Positions 31,715 through 44,640 of a DNA stretch of 64,000 nucleotides are shown here, piece by piece (the first letter of the stretch is position 1; every line of letters starts with the position of its first letter). Under the pieces are notes generated by a model. The model was not told the DNA's origin, searched no databases, and worked only from the letters and a program-made list of their open reading frames with translations. The stretch is taken from NCBI GenBank assembly GCA_963978905.1, contig OZ022261.1, forward strand, positions 23,681,686 through 23,745,685, in the 5' to 3' direction. This DNA comes from Trichostrongylus colubriformis (lineage: Eukaryota; Nematoda; Chromadorea; Rhabditida; Trichostrongylidae). The position numbers were made by a program, and so were the translations under genes.

Positions 31715-32735
31715 GTCATTCTATAAGTAATGTCGTTTTTTCAAGCAAAAATTTTCCCTAAAAAGTTACAGGTTTTCACGAAACCTCATATATTATTTGA
31801 AGAAGATTTTTTTTGCTTTATGTAAATTGATGTTCATTTCTCGAGTATCCTAGAATAGGGCCGATTTGTAGGCAGGCAAATAGGTGAGTCCAGGAAAAAA
31901 AATGGCTAAACCGGCAATTAACAAACACACTACATATATTTCACTTTAAAAATCAGCCAGTCATGTGTCTCGCACTTAGTCCCGGCCCCTTCTGCAATTT
32001 ACAAGACTTGGTTGATCAAGAATTCGCGTCGTTCTTCTTCTGGAATCCCTTTTCCGAAACCACTCACGTTTCTTTCAGATTGAAATTTTTCTTTCGAATC
32101 CCTTGCTCAGCATTGCTTTATGAACCATTCGGGAGGATTCTGTCGGCTCTATCAGAAAAGTATTTCGTTTTTGTTTTGGCTGTGATTCGTAGTGAATCTC
32201 AAAAATGTGTAATAGCGGCCCAGCTGACACTATTCGCATTTTATTTTTTCAACGGAAACTCCAGAAATCCGGTAGTGATGCTTTCCGGTTTCCTACTCAC
32301 CACCCGTACTTGACGTTTCACCACTCTTTCAACTGAATGGTTGAAGTTTTTTGCATTGGTTCGAAGAAATTGCCAAAAATCATCGAGCTGTAGCGAAAAA
32401 ATAATGTGAAAGAAGAGCGACCCGGCTCTTCGAGCACCAGTTGGTGGAACTTCCAGAAGAAATCGGGGCTTAGTACGAGACACACGACTGGTTGATTTTT
32501 CTAGAGTAAAATGTAGTGTTTCAAACAGTTGCCGGTTTGGTCGATTCTTGTCGACTGAATCAACTATTTCGCGGTTCTGGAAATCGGTCCTATTATGACG
32601 CTTACAGACAATATTTGTCCTTCTATAGAGCAAAGAAATCTCTCCCAAATGATATATGAAATGCTACAAAAATTTGTAATTTCATGGGAAAAATCTTTAT
32701 TTGGAAAAAAACGACACTACTTATGGAATGACCCA
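31715..32735. mobile_element. Degraded mariner-like TIR element
   Basis: Left end GTCATTCTATAAGTAATGTC followed by GTTTTTTCAAGC is mirrored at the right end by AACGACACTACTTATGGAATGAC. Frames on both strands inside (31,963-32,313; 32,241-32,648) show no transposase motif I recognise. Confidence 0.5.
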
Positions 32736-34439
32736 ATAATAATTTCGTTTGTTCAAATAATGAAAGTAATATGCGTAATAGATTTACAGTGCCTCCAGTT
32801 CACACTCGCAGTTATCCAGAAGATGGATGCAGATAAGTTTTTTCATGTTTCCTGTTAATTAAACAGGTTTGCAGATTCATTTTTCTGCATACCATTACAT
32901 TTCGTTTTCGCAATTTACTAGATTATTTCATGTCGTAAAATTTCAAACTCCATCTCTATTTGTCATTTTACAAAGAAAAAAGCCTTGAATCGTTCATGGC
33001 ACTGTTTCTCCGCTTCCTGAATCAATAGTAATTTATATTCGATCACAAATTAATTTCATATGTATTGGATGCGAATTTCACGTTCGCCGTGGAGAGATCA
33101 TTCAGTTGATCGCCTGTCAGTGAACGTTGCGGTTCGTGTTACCCTTTCCACTTGGGAGGCGGGAACGTTGGCAAGCAACCCCCATCGGTCTTCCTCCAAT
33201 AATGGTGAAAGAAACCTGCGTGATTGAGCTGCTTTGGTAAAAAACGTCACTAACGAAAAGACAATTTTGTTTCATAGGTCTCTAGTACCAGACAAGTTCA
33301 GTTGATATTATTTCCACGAATTCAATAGAGAAAGGGAAAATTTTCAGTCCTTGATCCTCGCCTTTTCAAGACTGGTTTTTACTTATTTGCTCAGCTTTAA
33401 TAATGTTTCTATTCCCATCAAGCCACTGGACAGCAGCAGCTAATTACAGATTTGAAAATACATGTCTTAGCGGTGAAGCTTCCATGTGTTACGACACAAA
33501 TTTGAGCTGTTAGGACACGCGACGACATCTGTCTGAGCTGTTACTACTCGGAATGGAATTGTATAGAAATCATTTAGTATGCCCATAATAACGGAAGAAG
33601 TCTAGACTCCACTGCAAAGTATTTCTTGACTGTTTAGCGAGTGTATACACTCTCGACTGGAAAACTTGGCCCTGGTATTTCACCGATGATTATCTCTCCG
33701 ACGGCGATAGGCTGCTTTGACTGTGCAAAAATGCGTTATTGAACGGGTCGTACCCATTTGACATATTTCCATAACTCTAATGCTCATCACAGTGAATCAT
33801 TCAAAACATCACCATTCTGCACAACATACTATGGTTCATTATAATGTACTACAATGCTAACTCTTGACTACTCAATGAAGCTTCGTTCCATTTCCGCAAA
33901 ATGATTTGTTCAAGGCATCGTTGGGTTAACTTAGGTTAACGACTGTGGAAGTGCTAGTAATTTGACCCCCTACCATTGATCTCCATCGTACATCGTCATG
34001 CTTTCAGACTCTGTTTCACTGGTGATGTATATTAGTCTACCCACCAGGATAAAGAGTCTGAGAATGTTTTTGCAACGCAAGGTTTCGCCACAGATTATCT
34101 CTGGATTTGCCCCACCATCCAAAGGTGACGTGTTGTTCTGGTGCTAACTAGTCTTTCCTTAGCGGTATATTTAAACACTTCTGAAAGACACCGAGATAGA
34201 GCGATTTTGGCCTATGGTAAACGGCCTATAGCTCGTTCAGTCGCCACCATTGCGCGTACGACAGATCGCCAAAATTTCAAGTGTGAAATCATTGGATTTT
34301 CCATCATTCTTACTCTTTGCTTATTTCCCCTTTCACTGTTCCACTTGCTTGTTGTTGTTTGTTGTTTCACTTAGTTCGCATCATCATCAAAGAATGAAAT
34401 ACTCCTAACTTACAAAGGTAGAGATCTCGTCTATTTTCT
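32736..34439. other. Unassigned sequence
   Basis: No gene, repeat or element was recognised in about 1.7 kb. Confidence 0.35.
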
Positions 34440-34442
34440 GCT

Positions 34443-35210
34443 CAAAGGCATCATTAGGGGAAAGTCGGACGAAAAGTAAAAGAAGTGGTGCATATGGAAG
34501 TCGAGATGCCTAGTAACAGGACAACGGAGAAAAAAGGGATGGAAATGGCCAGAAACCCGAGAAATACGACCCCCTTACCACCGTTGATTCTCGACGCGGA
34601 CGACCTGTCCGTCAAGAGGGAAGTAGTCTGATCTAGTTTTCCATTGGCAAGTTGCCAAGTAAACACAAGAGAATGCTTGGAAATACGACAGCATCTGTTT
34701 TTTGGAGCGAGCTTCAAGCTAAAACTGCGAAAGCGCGCCGCAAACCTTCGACCCTGCCCCATCTCCTTGGTCGCTCCCACCCCAGTCAATCGGGAATTGC
34801 GTCATCCGGAGGTGGGATCGACTTATCAAGAGGCGAGACAGATGGGCGGTTGCGGCGTTTTGCGGCGTTTCTACAGTTCAGAGGGACGCTTTTTCAACGG
34901 GATTTCGCCACAGGTAGCCTTCTTAAGCCCAGGACTGCCATGTGAGTGACTTTTTGTAGGGAATTCATTACCACATTACTACCCCTAATGCTGTCTTTAA
35001 AGACACCGGGAGGGGTAAATTTGGCAAATTATGGGATTATGAAACTGGCGATGCTCAGCGGTATAAGAGTAGAGAAAGAAGGACATGAAACAACGAAAAA
35101 ACCGAGGAATAGGAACCTGAAAATCCCTTTCTCTCTCGCGTTTCTCTACGTCACGAGCCGGGGTGGACTGCAGACAGGCCAGAGGCTGAATCAGCCGGCC
35201 CCATCGTTGC
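34443..35210. mobile_element. About 750-bp dispersed element, copy 1
   Basis: It is collinear with 41,262-42,006 (ATTAGGGGAAAGTCGGA at the left; GGTGGACTGCAGACAGGCCA and CAGCCGGCCCCATCGTT at the right). Short frames are partly conserved between copies, but there is no recognisable domain. Confidence 0.7.
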
Positions 35211-38200
35211 TCTGTGTATGTTATAAATGAGAAGAAAAAAGTGGAGCGACCAAAAGCTTGAGAATTGAGGCTCCATTCTACATGTTAATGTCTATGGTGA
35301 ACGAGTTCTGCGGTACGCTACATCACTGGCGTATCGATTAACTCGTTGGCGACCGCGCGTTTTTTCACGTGTCTGTCACGTGGGACATCGCGCGCTGGCC
35401 TTGCCAAGAATTGGGTCCCAGCATTGGGGTTCTTGATATCACCTTTCCAAACCCGTTGAATTCTGCGCGTACCTTGAGCGCTAATACAAAGTAGTGAGCG
35501 CTGCAAAACTTTAAATACCCCTCGAGAACTTGAATAAAGGACTAGTGCAGGTGTGATGGGAACAGCCTAACCAGGTGATAGTTAGTTCAAAAAGTCGACC
35601 TCTCGCGAGTATAAACATTTGAACTGACTATGGATACCTGCAACGACTTCACAGAGCTGAATGCCGATCTTTAGATCGACAGCGATGATAACATAACTGT
35701 GCTGGATGACGATAGAAAGTATAAAAAAAAACTTGTTGAAAGATATAAGTGTACCATGTTAACGCTAGATACCCTTGTGCATGCTGATCAAAATTAATCA
35801 ATTGTGGATTTCGATTCAGTTGAAAAAAGTAGTTTTCTGTGCTGCATCCCACCATTGGGACGCATCGTCCCACGCAGCAGAAAAGGTTCGTCCCAGCATT
35901 GGGACGCAATGTTGCCAACGTGTTACGGTCTATGAGTATCCCTGAATCCGTGATGTGCGACGACCATGCTCAGCACGTGGCGAGCTCGCTCAAGCGCTCA
36001 TGGTCTTGCTCATAAGAGAAAATTTGCGCTTCGCTCTACATTTACAAGGTCCCATGCAGGAGCTTTCAGTAATGGACAGTCACAAGCTGGAGTCAACTGT
36101 GCAATGGAGTGTGAGGGATTATACCACATAGCTGAATCCGCATATGCTCGCGTAGCTATCAAATGAAGGCTGGTGCTACCGCTCGCAACTCAACTTTAGA
36201 GACCTTCCTCACATTTCATTTACGACCTTTTTCACTGGAAAGTTTGTAGCCTCAATTCATTTATTCGAAAGCAACTCACATAGTTTGAATGTCAGGCCGT
36301 TTCTGCTGCCACGGCTTTAGATGGCATTTACGAACGCACTCGGAGCTAATGAGGATAACCTGAATTCTATATTAAGAGAAAGTAAAGGAATGTCACGACA
36401 CAAGCTATAAACGAGATATACTGAACGAAACGGAACTGTGTATAGTGACATAAATCGTTCAACAATTTGAAATTGGGTTAAAGAAATGTTTCAGTTGGTT
36501 AGCAAATTACTTTCCTCTATCGAATCCAACGTACGGTTCCATGTCAGTATTAATATTCATCCACACTGCGATCTCACCAAATCTAGTTCCAACGAATTAT
36601 AGTAAACAATGGTTCGCAGAGCCCTGTATGAATTGGGGTGGGGGTGGGGGGGGGAGGAGGGTACAACAGCTCCGCGCAGGAATACGCCCCGGGTTGTGTG
36701 AATCAATTTATCGTGATACAAATCTTTCTTCTTGAACCTGAAAACTTGCTACACCCACTTTGAAGCTTGATCCTCCATGCCTTTAACAAAATACCATGCA
36801 AGTGGATTGTTGTTTCTCCGCCCCTTCCTATGTTTTATACATAGAGCACCAATCCCAGTTTGAGTATGCCTGATTGAGAGATGAAAATGGCATTCAAAGC
36901 CACTTCTTTATGGAAACAGAACACTACAAATTTTTTTTCATGGGAACAGAAACAGTTCAATCTCTTCTTTATAAGTACAGCTCCTGATTTGATGGGACGG
37001 TAGATTGAAATAGTCAGAGGCAGTGATTGTCAAAGAAAAACTGCTGCACAAGATATGTAACGAACGATCATGTGGACCACACAAAGCTCAACTGCTAGCT
37101 AGAAAAATTGAATTCGACATCCTTAACGATGGCAAATTCGATGCCGCAACGTGGGCGGAGCTGGTAGGATAGGTGGGGTGTAAGCAGACTTTGGCTGTGC
37201 ATGCTGAATGCTCTAGCGATTTGCCGCGAAAAATGCACAGATCTTCCCCCAGCAGGGACTTCACTTATTACAAGGATACGTTGAAGGGATGTTCATTAAC
37301 TTATTCCCTATAATCACGCGTATGAAGTTACACGTGATTGAGTGGCTAACAGAACGGCTGTAGCCATACAGCATTACATAAATAGAATTTGAAATAATAG
37401 ACAAAACGATACTACATTTTTGGAAAGGCTACAGCATTCAGTGTAGTGCTCCCTGCTGCCTCTCTGACAAGTTACATAACACACAGTCGAATCAGTAGCC
37501 TATGACGTCATGTAGTCGCTGTGATGAGTATTTTTACTCCGTAAAAACAGAACGGGAGAAAACATCTGGCTAGTTTGAATCCAGCGATTATTCACGCTGG
37601 CAGAGGTATAAAACCAGTTACGCGGGCATGCACATTTCATTCGCACGTCGATCGATAGAAATACGAGCCCAAAAAATGCCGTATGTTAGAAACGGTATCT
37701 TATCTCTGATTGAGGCCATTTATGGTCACATAGTTCACTGTGTGAAAATGCATTGAATAAGAAATACATAAGACGCATGACGAGCTGCCGTAGCATACAC
37801 AATACTTAGGAATTACTGTTCAGTGCAATCATGAAACAGCTGGATGATGTAAAAATAGGAATTTTGGACTTCAGCGTGTGCCTCAGGAAGTTCAGAAGAA
37901 CCATGGTGATGAGTCTCCTACCACATTTATAGAGGGTGTACAACTGTTTACCGTTTGACTATTGACTCTTGACCATGACCAAGCCATGTGAGCGCCTTTT
38001 TCGCGTGAAACTCTAACCAGTTCGCTACCACGTCTCAGCACCTTTCAGAATTCCTATAAGCACCACTGAGAAAGTTCCAGCCTCTTGTGTAATATCAAAG
38101 TAGAGATGCTAACTAGTGCAACTGCAGGGATATATGAATGAACCAGTCAGAAACCCGAAAAATGGAATCTTTTCTCTATCACTAGTCTTTATGAAAGACG

Positions 38201-38370
38201 TTGATGTCGACTGGTAGAATTTTCGCGCGGCGAGCGAGAGTTGTTTGTAGTTTAATCTGTTGAAACAGCAACAACCACAACATATAAGAACTTCTGAAGC
38301 TTCCAACCTGCAATCTTCGAAGGTCCTTCACGATACCAGCCCACTGCATACTGAGCGGGATCCCAATCGA
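35211..38370. other. Unassigned, with short repeats and a G-rich tract
   Basis: Several copies of CCCANCATTGGGACGCA occur at 35.4 and 35.85-35.91 kb, and a G-rich tract at 36,636-36,661. No gene was recognised over about 3 kb. Confidence 0.4.
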
Positions 38371-38845
38371 CTATAGCAAGTCGTGCTGACAGCGTCGCGA
38401 GTGCGACGCCGCGAAGCGAGAATTCGACCAATCAGTTCCGACCCTGACAGGCATGTCTCGCAAGCTCCGTATCAATGAAAAGATGATGTAGACTGCGAGG
38501 TTAACAAAGCCAGCGTCAATGTCGCCACGCTCTCCATGACTACTCCGCCGTCGGCACCCAACGTACCGAAACACAACCAGGCAACGGGTGTAAAGAATTA
38601 TGTCGAATTTTCGCTTTGCGACGTCATACTCCCTATCACCACAACTTGCCGCGGTCGGTTGGAATTATGCTCAGGAAGCAAGGGTCTGGTACCATGGAGG
38701 TCCTTTAAGAAATAGCTGTCTGTCTCATCATTATCTAAGAACAATAACTTTTGTGTTCTGAAAAGACAAAATAGTAACAGAAAAAGTATAAGAAACGATA
38801 GCACTACATGATAACAATTCTAATTAAGAAATAATTAAGTGGGAC
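38371..38845. repeat. Dispersed repeat with hairpin, copy 2
   Basis: Inverted elements GCGAAGCGAGAATTCGAC and GTCGAATTTTCGCTTTGCG enclose about 200 bp; the segment from 38,605 onward is homologous to 17,320-17,565. Confidence 0.65.
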
Positions 38846-39762
38846 CCAGAACTTTTAAGGGAATGTTGTAATGTACGCGAAGAAATCCGCGGGGCCGTTC
38901 GCTGCGTGGAACCGCGCGGAAATCCGGCACGAGTCTACACATCTCCAGACAACAAGCCATAATAAGCCTAAGGTGCGTGACTTCCACCACAGATCATGTC
39001 TTTGAAACTTTCCATTCCATCTATAGAGGCTGATAGCCTTAGCTGTGCTGTGCACGATATTATGGCTAACTGAAAAACCAAATTCCAGTGACTACCTTCG
39101 ATTCATGAATTACTACTTGGAAGTTATACGACTGGTGAAATATGCAGCAGCTACACATCAATGCATTTAGTTAAAATGATATTGAGCGATGTAACTATTA
39201 ATACTCGGTTCACAACGATCGTTAACAACGGCAATCGATAATGGTATCGGTCAGAGCTCATGAAGTGCGACAGGATAGAGTGCAACGGTTTATAAAGTCT
39301 GGTTACCGAGCCTGAATGGGAGCACTGAGAGCAGGGAAGGACTTTCAACAAGTTGATTTACCGTGATGGAATACAGGCTCATGCAATTCTATAAAAGTAG
39401 CCAAACTGTTCACAGGTTGTTTCGATATCAAGAGTAACAACTATGCGAATCCTGCGGTGAACTACAGCCAGCTGAGTCCGAAACCTTGCGCCTTACAGAG
39501 TTTAAAAAGTAACCGAAAGTGACAAATAAATCCCTTCAAAAACGCACATGATGGGCGGAGGACATTCATTGGCGCACCGCCAACCTATACGTAGGCAATG
39601 AGTCGGCACTACAGCACACAACATGTTTGCAGTTGGAACTCAAATTTTGTGCAGATAAGACATGCTTAAACAGTTTCTGTCGATTAACACATTCCCAAGA
39701 TTTTTTCATTTATACAGAAACCCTGCTCAAAACTGTAGTCATGATGATAATCAAAGATTAAA
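38846..39762. other. Unassigned sequence
   Basis: Nothing recognised. Confidence 0.35.
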
Positions 39763-41245
39763 GGAATCGTGCACATAAAAATGAGTTTCTCTTTTACTCA
39801 TAAATTTATGTTGTGTTTGCTTACAAGGGATGGACCCCAGGTCGAAGTGGTCATTCGGAATGGGATACATGTGGTACGACGTATTTTCGGACGCTGATCT
39901 CGAATCTGTATTCGAAATTTGCAGAACGATTCTCTGAGCGGAGTTATGGAGGTTTTTTGAAAAAAACATTACCTTTTTATGAAAGGTTTGGAAGCCCATT
40001 ATGAAAGGTTTGGAAGCCCATAGCACGCGAGCCAGGGGTTCTAGTGCAAAACCAGGGCGATTTTCGTGTCCAGGGAATTAAACTAACCCAATCGAAAGTT
40101 TTTAGCCAATTTGAGAGTTTGACCAAATTTCGAAAAATGCATGGGCTATTGGGTGGCAGCACATCGAATAAAGCGAATATCATAATTATTTAACGCAACA
40201 ATGCCTAATTCGTGTGGTACGGGTATCACTTCGACTTAGTATCCTCCCCTTGTGAGTAATGTTAGTAGTTATACATAAAGTGGAAGAGTAAATGATGGGT
40301 GCGATAGGTACAGTATAAGGAAACGTCCACAAGTGAAAGAAAGGCACTTACTGACTATGAAACACAAAATGCAAAAAAACCCGTACCGACAGGGAGCAAA
40401 CCATGACCCCTGTCCTGCAGATCCGAAACCCTACCAGTGAGCCACTGAGACCACTGCGGGCTGCAACGGCCATGCTTATGACATAGTGCCTCGCCAATGA
40501 GATCCAACGTGTAGCCGTTCATTCAGAAAAACCTCCATAACTCCGCTCAGGGAATCGTTCTGCAAATTTCGAACACAGATTCGAGATCAGCGTCCGAAAG
40601 TACGTCGGACCATATGTATCCTTTTCCGGATGGCAACTTCGACCTGGGTTCCATCCCTTGTTAGTGAGGGGGGAGGGGAGGGGGCTCCGAGTAAGTGCCC
40701 CACTCCATCGACCGCCGCGGTTGGAGACGGATAGTGGGACTGTTCACGTAACTTTCTGTTCCCACTATGCGCCTCCGACCGCGGCAGGCGGCTTGGCGGG
40801 CACTTACACTGAGGCCTCGCCCCCGTGGGTGTAGGTTGGGACACACGAATCTAGGCCGTGACCCTGTAACAGCCTGTGGCCTTTGACCTAAGCCTTATAA
40901 TTCAGACAATCTGTTCATGTAAATCGTGTCCTCCTTGCAAGTCTGTTCCGTTGTATAGTCAAATTGTCTGAATTATTCATGTCACAGGGCAAAGGCCACA
41001 AGCTGTCACAGAGTCACGGCCTAGATTCGTGTGTCCCGTCACCCCGCGTGTGCAGAACGATTCCCTGAGCGGAGTTATGGAGGTTTTTCTGAATGAACGG
41101 CTACACGTTGGATCTCATTGGCGAGGCACTATGTCATAAGCATGGCCGTTGCAGGCCTAGCAGTGGCCTCAGTGGCTCACTGGTAGGGTTTCGGATCTGC
41201 AGGACAGGGGTCATGGTTTGCTCCCTGTCACCCCGCCCCCGTCCG
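39763..41245. mobile_element. Nested fold-back complex
   Basis: Arms at 39,830-39,970 and 40,530-40,660 are inverted (GATCTCGAATCTGT, CGGAGTTATGGAGG). A second, partly overlapping pair is 40,372-40,590 and 41,046-41,245 (GGTAGGGTTTCGGATCTGCA). Between the arms lie two further elements (40,683-40,827 and 40,838-41,037). A tRNA-box-A-like TGGCTCACTGGTAGGG at 41,178-41,193 suggests a tRNA-derived component. Confidence 0.6.
40838..41037. mobile_element. 200-bp palindromic MITE nested in the fold-back
   Basis: Ends GGGACACACGAATCTAGGCC and GGCCTAGATTCGTGTGTCCC are perfect inverted repeats, and pairing continues (GTGGCCTTTG, AATTCAGACAAT) with few mismatches. Confidence 0.8.
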
Positions 41246-41261
41246 CCACTTAAAGGCAGCA

Positions 41262-42006
41262 TTAGGGGAAAGTCGGATGAAAAGTAAAGAAGTAGTGAAT
41301 GTGAAAGACGAGATGCCTAGTAACACGACAGGGAAGAAACAACGGATGGAATTGGCCAAAAAACCGAGAAATAGGACTGTTTATTCTCGACGCGAACGAC
41401 CTGTCCGTCAAGAGGCGGGTAGTCCGATCTAGTTATCCATTGGCATGTTGCGAAGTAAACACAAGGGAATGTTTGGAAATACGACAGCATTATTCTTTGG
41501 AGTGAGCTTCAAGCTAAAATTGCGAAAGCGCGTCGCAACCCTTCTATCCTGCCGCATCTCCTTGGCCGCTCCCACCTCAGTCAATCGGGACGTACGTCAC
41601 CGGAGCCGGGATCGACTTATCAAGAGGCGGGACAGATGGGCGGTTGCGGTGTTCTGCGGCGTTTCTACAGCTTGGAGGGGCGCTTTTTCAACGGGATTTC
41701 GCCACAGGTAGCTTTCTTAAGCCCAGGACTGCCATGTGAGTGACTTCTTGTAGGGATTTCTCCATTACCACATTACTACCCCTGATGCTGTCTTTAAAAA
41801 CACCGGGAGGGGTAAATTTGGCAAATTAGGGGATCATGAAAGTGGCGGTGTTCAGCATTATAAGAGTAGAGAAAGAAGGACATAAAACAACGAAAAAACC
41901 GAGGAATAGGAACCTGAGAATCCCTTTCTCTCTCGCGTTTCTCTGCGTCACTAGCCGGGGTGGACTGCAGACAGGCCATGGGCTGAATCAGCCGGCCCCA
42001 TCGTTT
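41262..42006. mobile_element. About 750-bp dispersed element, copy 2
   Basis: Direct-orientation partner of 34,443-35,210; similarity stops within a few bases of both ends of the aligned interval. Confidence 0.7.
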
Positions 42007-43500
42007 TCCTACCCCTCCCCAGCGATTCGCCCGGCCGCACGGCTGCAGGACGACATGCCGTGCTGCGGGGTCGTCACAAGACCCTAAGCGGCGTTTTTTC
42101 AATGCGATTTCCGCCACATATGACCTCTTCGTAAAAGGTTCGTCTTCGAAGAACATGTACTGCCAGATCTCAATTTTCTCGTACCCCTAGGGGTTCCTTA
42201 AAAGGAGTTGTTACCTATCCGGATCTCACTTTTTTTGCATGGAACATTGCATGCGGCCCCTGTTAAGCAAGGTAAACATAAACACACAGGTAACCGAGAA
42301 ATGCCGTCAGTACAACATGTCCCCCATAAGTGAATCACTGAGGGCCTTGAATACACCGTTGGGTGTCCTTAAATGCACTGTAAGGTGTAGTTAAGGTTAA
42401 TTATGGGATATAAAAGCAGAAATGCTAAGTAATCCAAAAGTTTTCACGCAACTCTGATTCATGTTATAGCATCGCAAGCGAGAATTCCTACCAGGTCACG
42501 GTATATGAGCAATTTCGATAATGTTAATAAATGTCGAGACAGAACAAGTTGGAGATCAGCACGATACTTTGTGCCTGGAGTGGGTCACAAAGCGTAGTAG
42601 ATAAGACTGCAAAAGGCAAGTAGTTTCTTTACAGACACTGGAATGTGGGTTTACTCAATGTACGGCTGGACTCATGCAAGAACCACGGCCCCACATTGGA
42701 ACCCATCAGGCCGAGTTACACCGCCTCTTGTTGTCAAGCTCTACTTTCAGCTTTTGAAAAGTGACACGTCTTGACACAGGTACTAATCTGTCAAGAAGGG
42801 TTCAAGAACGGTAGTAAGTATTACACAAGGCTGTTAGAGGGTGTAGTGGCGAGCTGCGCCGTTCCACATCTCTTCGGACTGGCTAACTGGTAGAATACTT
42901 ATCCAGGAAGAGAAAATTGACACGCACACCGAATAGCGCTCAAAGTCGAAATGAACTCGAACTCCACTACCACTCTAAATGGAAGTGGAGTGCGTGACGC
43001 GTCTTATTGTTAGGAGAGACTAATAAGCGCCAAATTATCCTGCTTTGTGTTAGAAGCACCTGAAGTTCAATATACTTTTCAAAATATAAGTTTTTCTGGA
43101 AATATACAGAGGCGAATGTAGATTGCAGCTTAACATATGTAGATCTTCGGGCTGTGAAAGAGTAACGAAAGATGAAAGATGGTTACAGCAATCATTCCGC
43201 TGAAGATACGGTCGATTAAGTGCGGTTAAAACGACGTCTGATAAAACACATTGTCCCTTTATCGGATGCAGGGCGCCAACAACGACGAATTATCACAAAA
43301 AATAATGGTTTGAAATTAAGTCAGACTGAAATGCACAAAAATCGAAAAATGGTAGGTCACACACGTTTGATTTTTTCTATAAGAGCAACCGGAAAAATTC
43401 ACAGTTCGAAAAATGCAAGAGAAAAATTCTCTGATCATTTGCTTATCAGCCGCCGCTGTCATCGAGTAAACTGATGTGACATTTCGTCAAGCGACCACGC
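42007..43500. other. Repeat fragments then unassigned sequence
   Basis: To about 42,310 this contains the family also seen inverted at 20.0 kb and at 22.4 kb (ATTGCATGCGG). From there to 43.5 kb nothing was recognised. Confidence 0.4.
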
Positions 43501-43759
43501 GGCCTATCTGGGTGGGGTCCACGAGGTCGAATTTCCGCGCGGCCGCGCGCGATGAGCGGCACAGCGGGTGCGAGTGCCAGTGGCAGGGGATGGCAGACTT
43601 CAAGCGAGGCAGTGTGGTATGGGTGGAAAGCGCAGACGTGACGCAGTCACGCTCAGCCGGCCGATCAAGGGCAATCGATACGGCGAGTCGTACGGGGGCG
43701 CCGCGAGTGAAACGCCGCGAAGCGGAAATTCGACCTCGTGGACCCCACCCGGCCTATCT
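43501..43759. mobile_element. Mutator-like MITE with intact 9-bp target duplication
   Basis: A 241-bp element (43,510-43,750) has 29-bp perfect inverted ends beginning GGGTGGGGTCCACGAGGTCG. It is flanked by identical 9-mers GGCCTATCT at 43,501-43,509 and 43,751-43,759. A 9-bp duplication with TIRs is the Mutator pattern. The interior carries the GC-rich core shared with 11.4, 12.7 and 14.5 kb. Confidence 0.88.
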
Positions 43760-44640
43760 CACATGGAGTAGAGGTGTATGTTTTTGAAATTCGAACATTA
43801 GTTCCGGTCAAAAGTTCTGTGATCAGTGACAAAAGAGAAATATATAGTGAAACTCTAGTGTATCAAGTGATACTAGCCGCAAAATCTCGTATTTCATACG
43901 ATCAATTGCGAAATGGTGAAGAGATGAATGACAGACAGGGTGGGTGACCGAGTGTCGGTGTCTTATCGATGGAAAACCGCAATGAATCCGTGAGATGCAT
44001 CACAGTTTCAAGTTTTTAGCAGTGCCACGTTCCATGTAAACGTGATGGCAAATAGTGCTAGTGATTATTCACTAGATTAGCGGATACACCTTTTTAAGCG
44101 ATCACAAACTGCTTTCTAAAAACGATTTCTCATCTCTTCTACAATAAATGGAATGGGGAGAGATTATTTTAGAAGTAGATCAGAAGGAACTGACCGGGAC
44201 TCGAATTCGGGCAATAACTTTCAAAGGATAGCAAACTCTAAGAAATCGTCTACGGAAATTCGAGTCCTTCGCTACCCGTAGATTTATGTTTTCTTTGCTT
44301 ATTGCGGGACACATGCAAAGTTTCAGCGAAAAATAGGAGTATCGGAGCAGCTTCTCTAAGTAATGAGGTGAGGTTGCGGAAATGGAGACTCTAGAGGACT
44401 GTGGAACAAATTGTCGGTGGTCAGTGATAGGAAACTCGAGGAGACAAGCAAATTAACATTGGGCGCGAACCTCTCACTTTCTTTCTTTCCTTCAACTTTT
44501 TTGCGCCTGCATAGGAACGGCGGCATTGGAACGAAGAGAATTCTTGAGTTCTTTCCTTGTTTCTTTCCAAGTACCGAATCTAGTACAGTGATTTCGAGAG
44601 GAACTAGATTCGTGAAATCCATGTGCTGATCCTTTTATCT
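43760..44640. other. Unassigned sequence
   Basis: No gene recognised; weak similarity at 44,240-44,310 to the ends of the MITEs at 22.1 and 39.8 kb. Confidence 0.35.

Noticed and set aside
31963..32648. Plus- and minus-strand frames of 116 and 135 codons as genes
   Set aside because: They lie within a degraded TIR element and show no transposase or other motif.
37095..37165. Plus-strand exon candidate (IEFDILNDGKFDAATWAEL)
   Set aside because: It reads well, but the acceptor and frame are ambiguous and the sequence resembles repeat ends seen at 17.3 and 38.4 kb.
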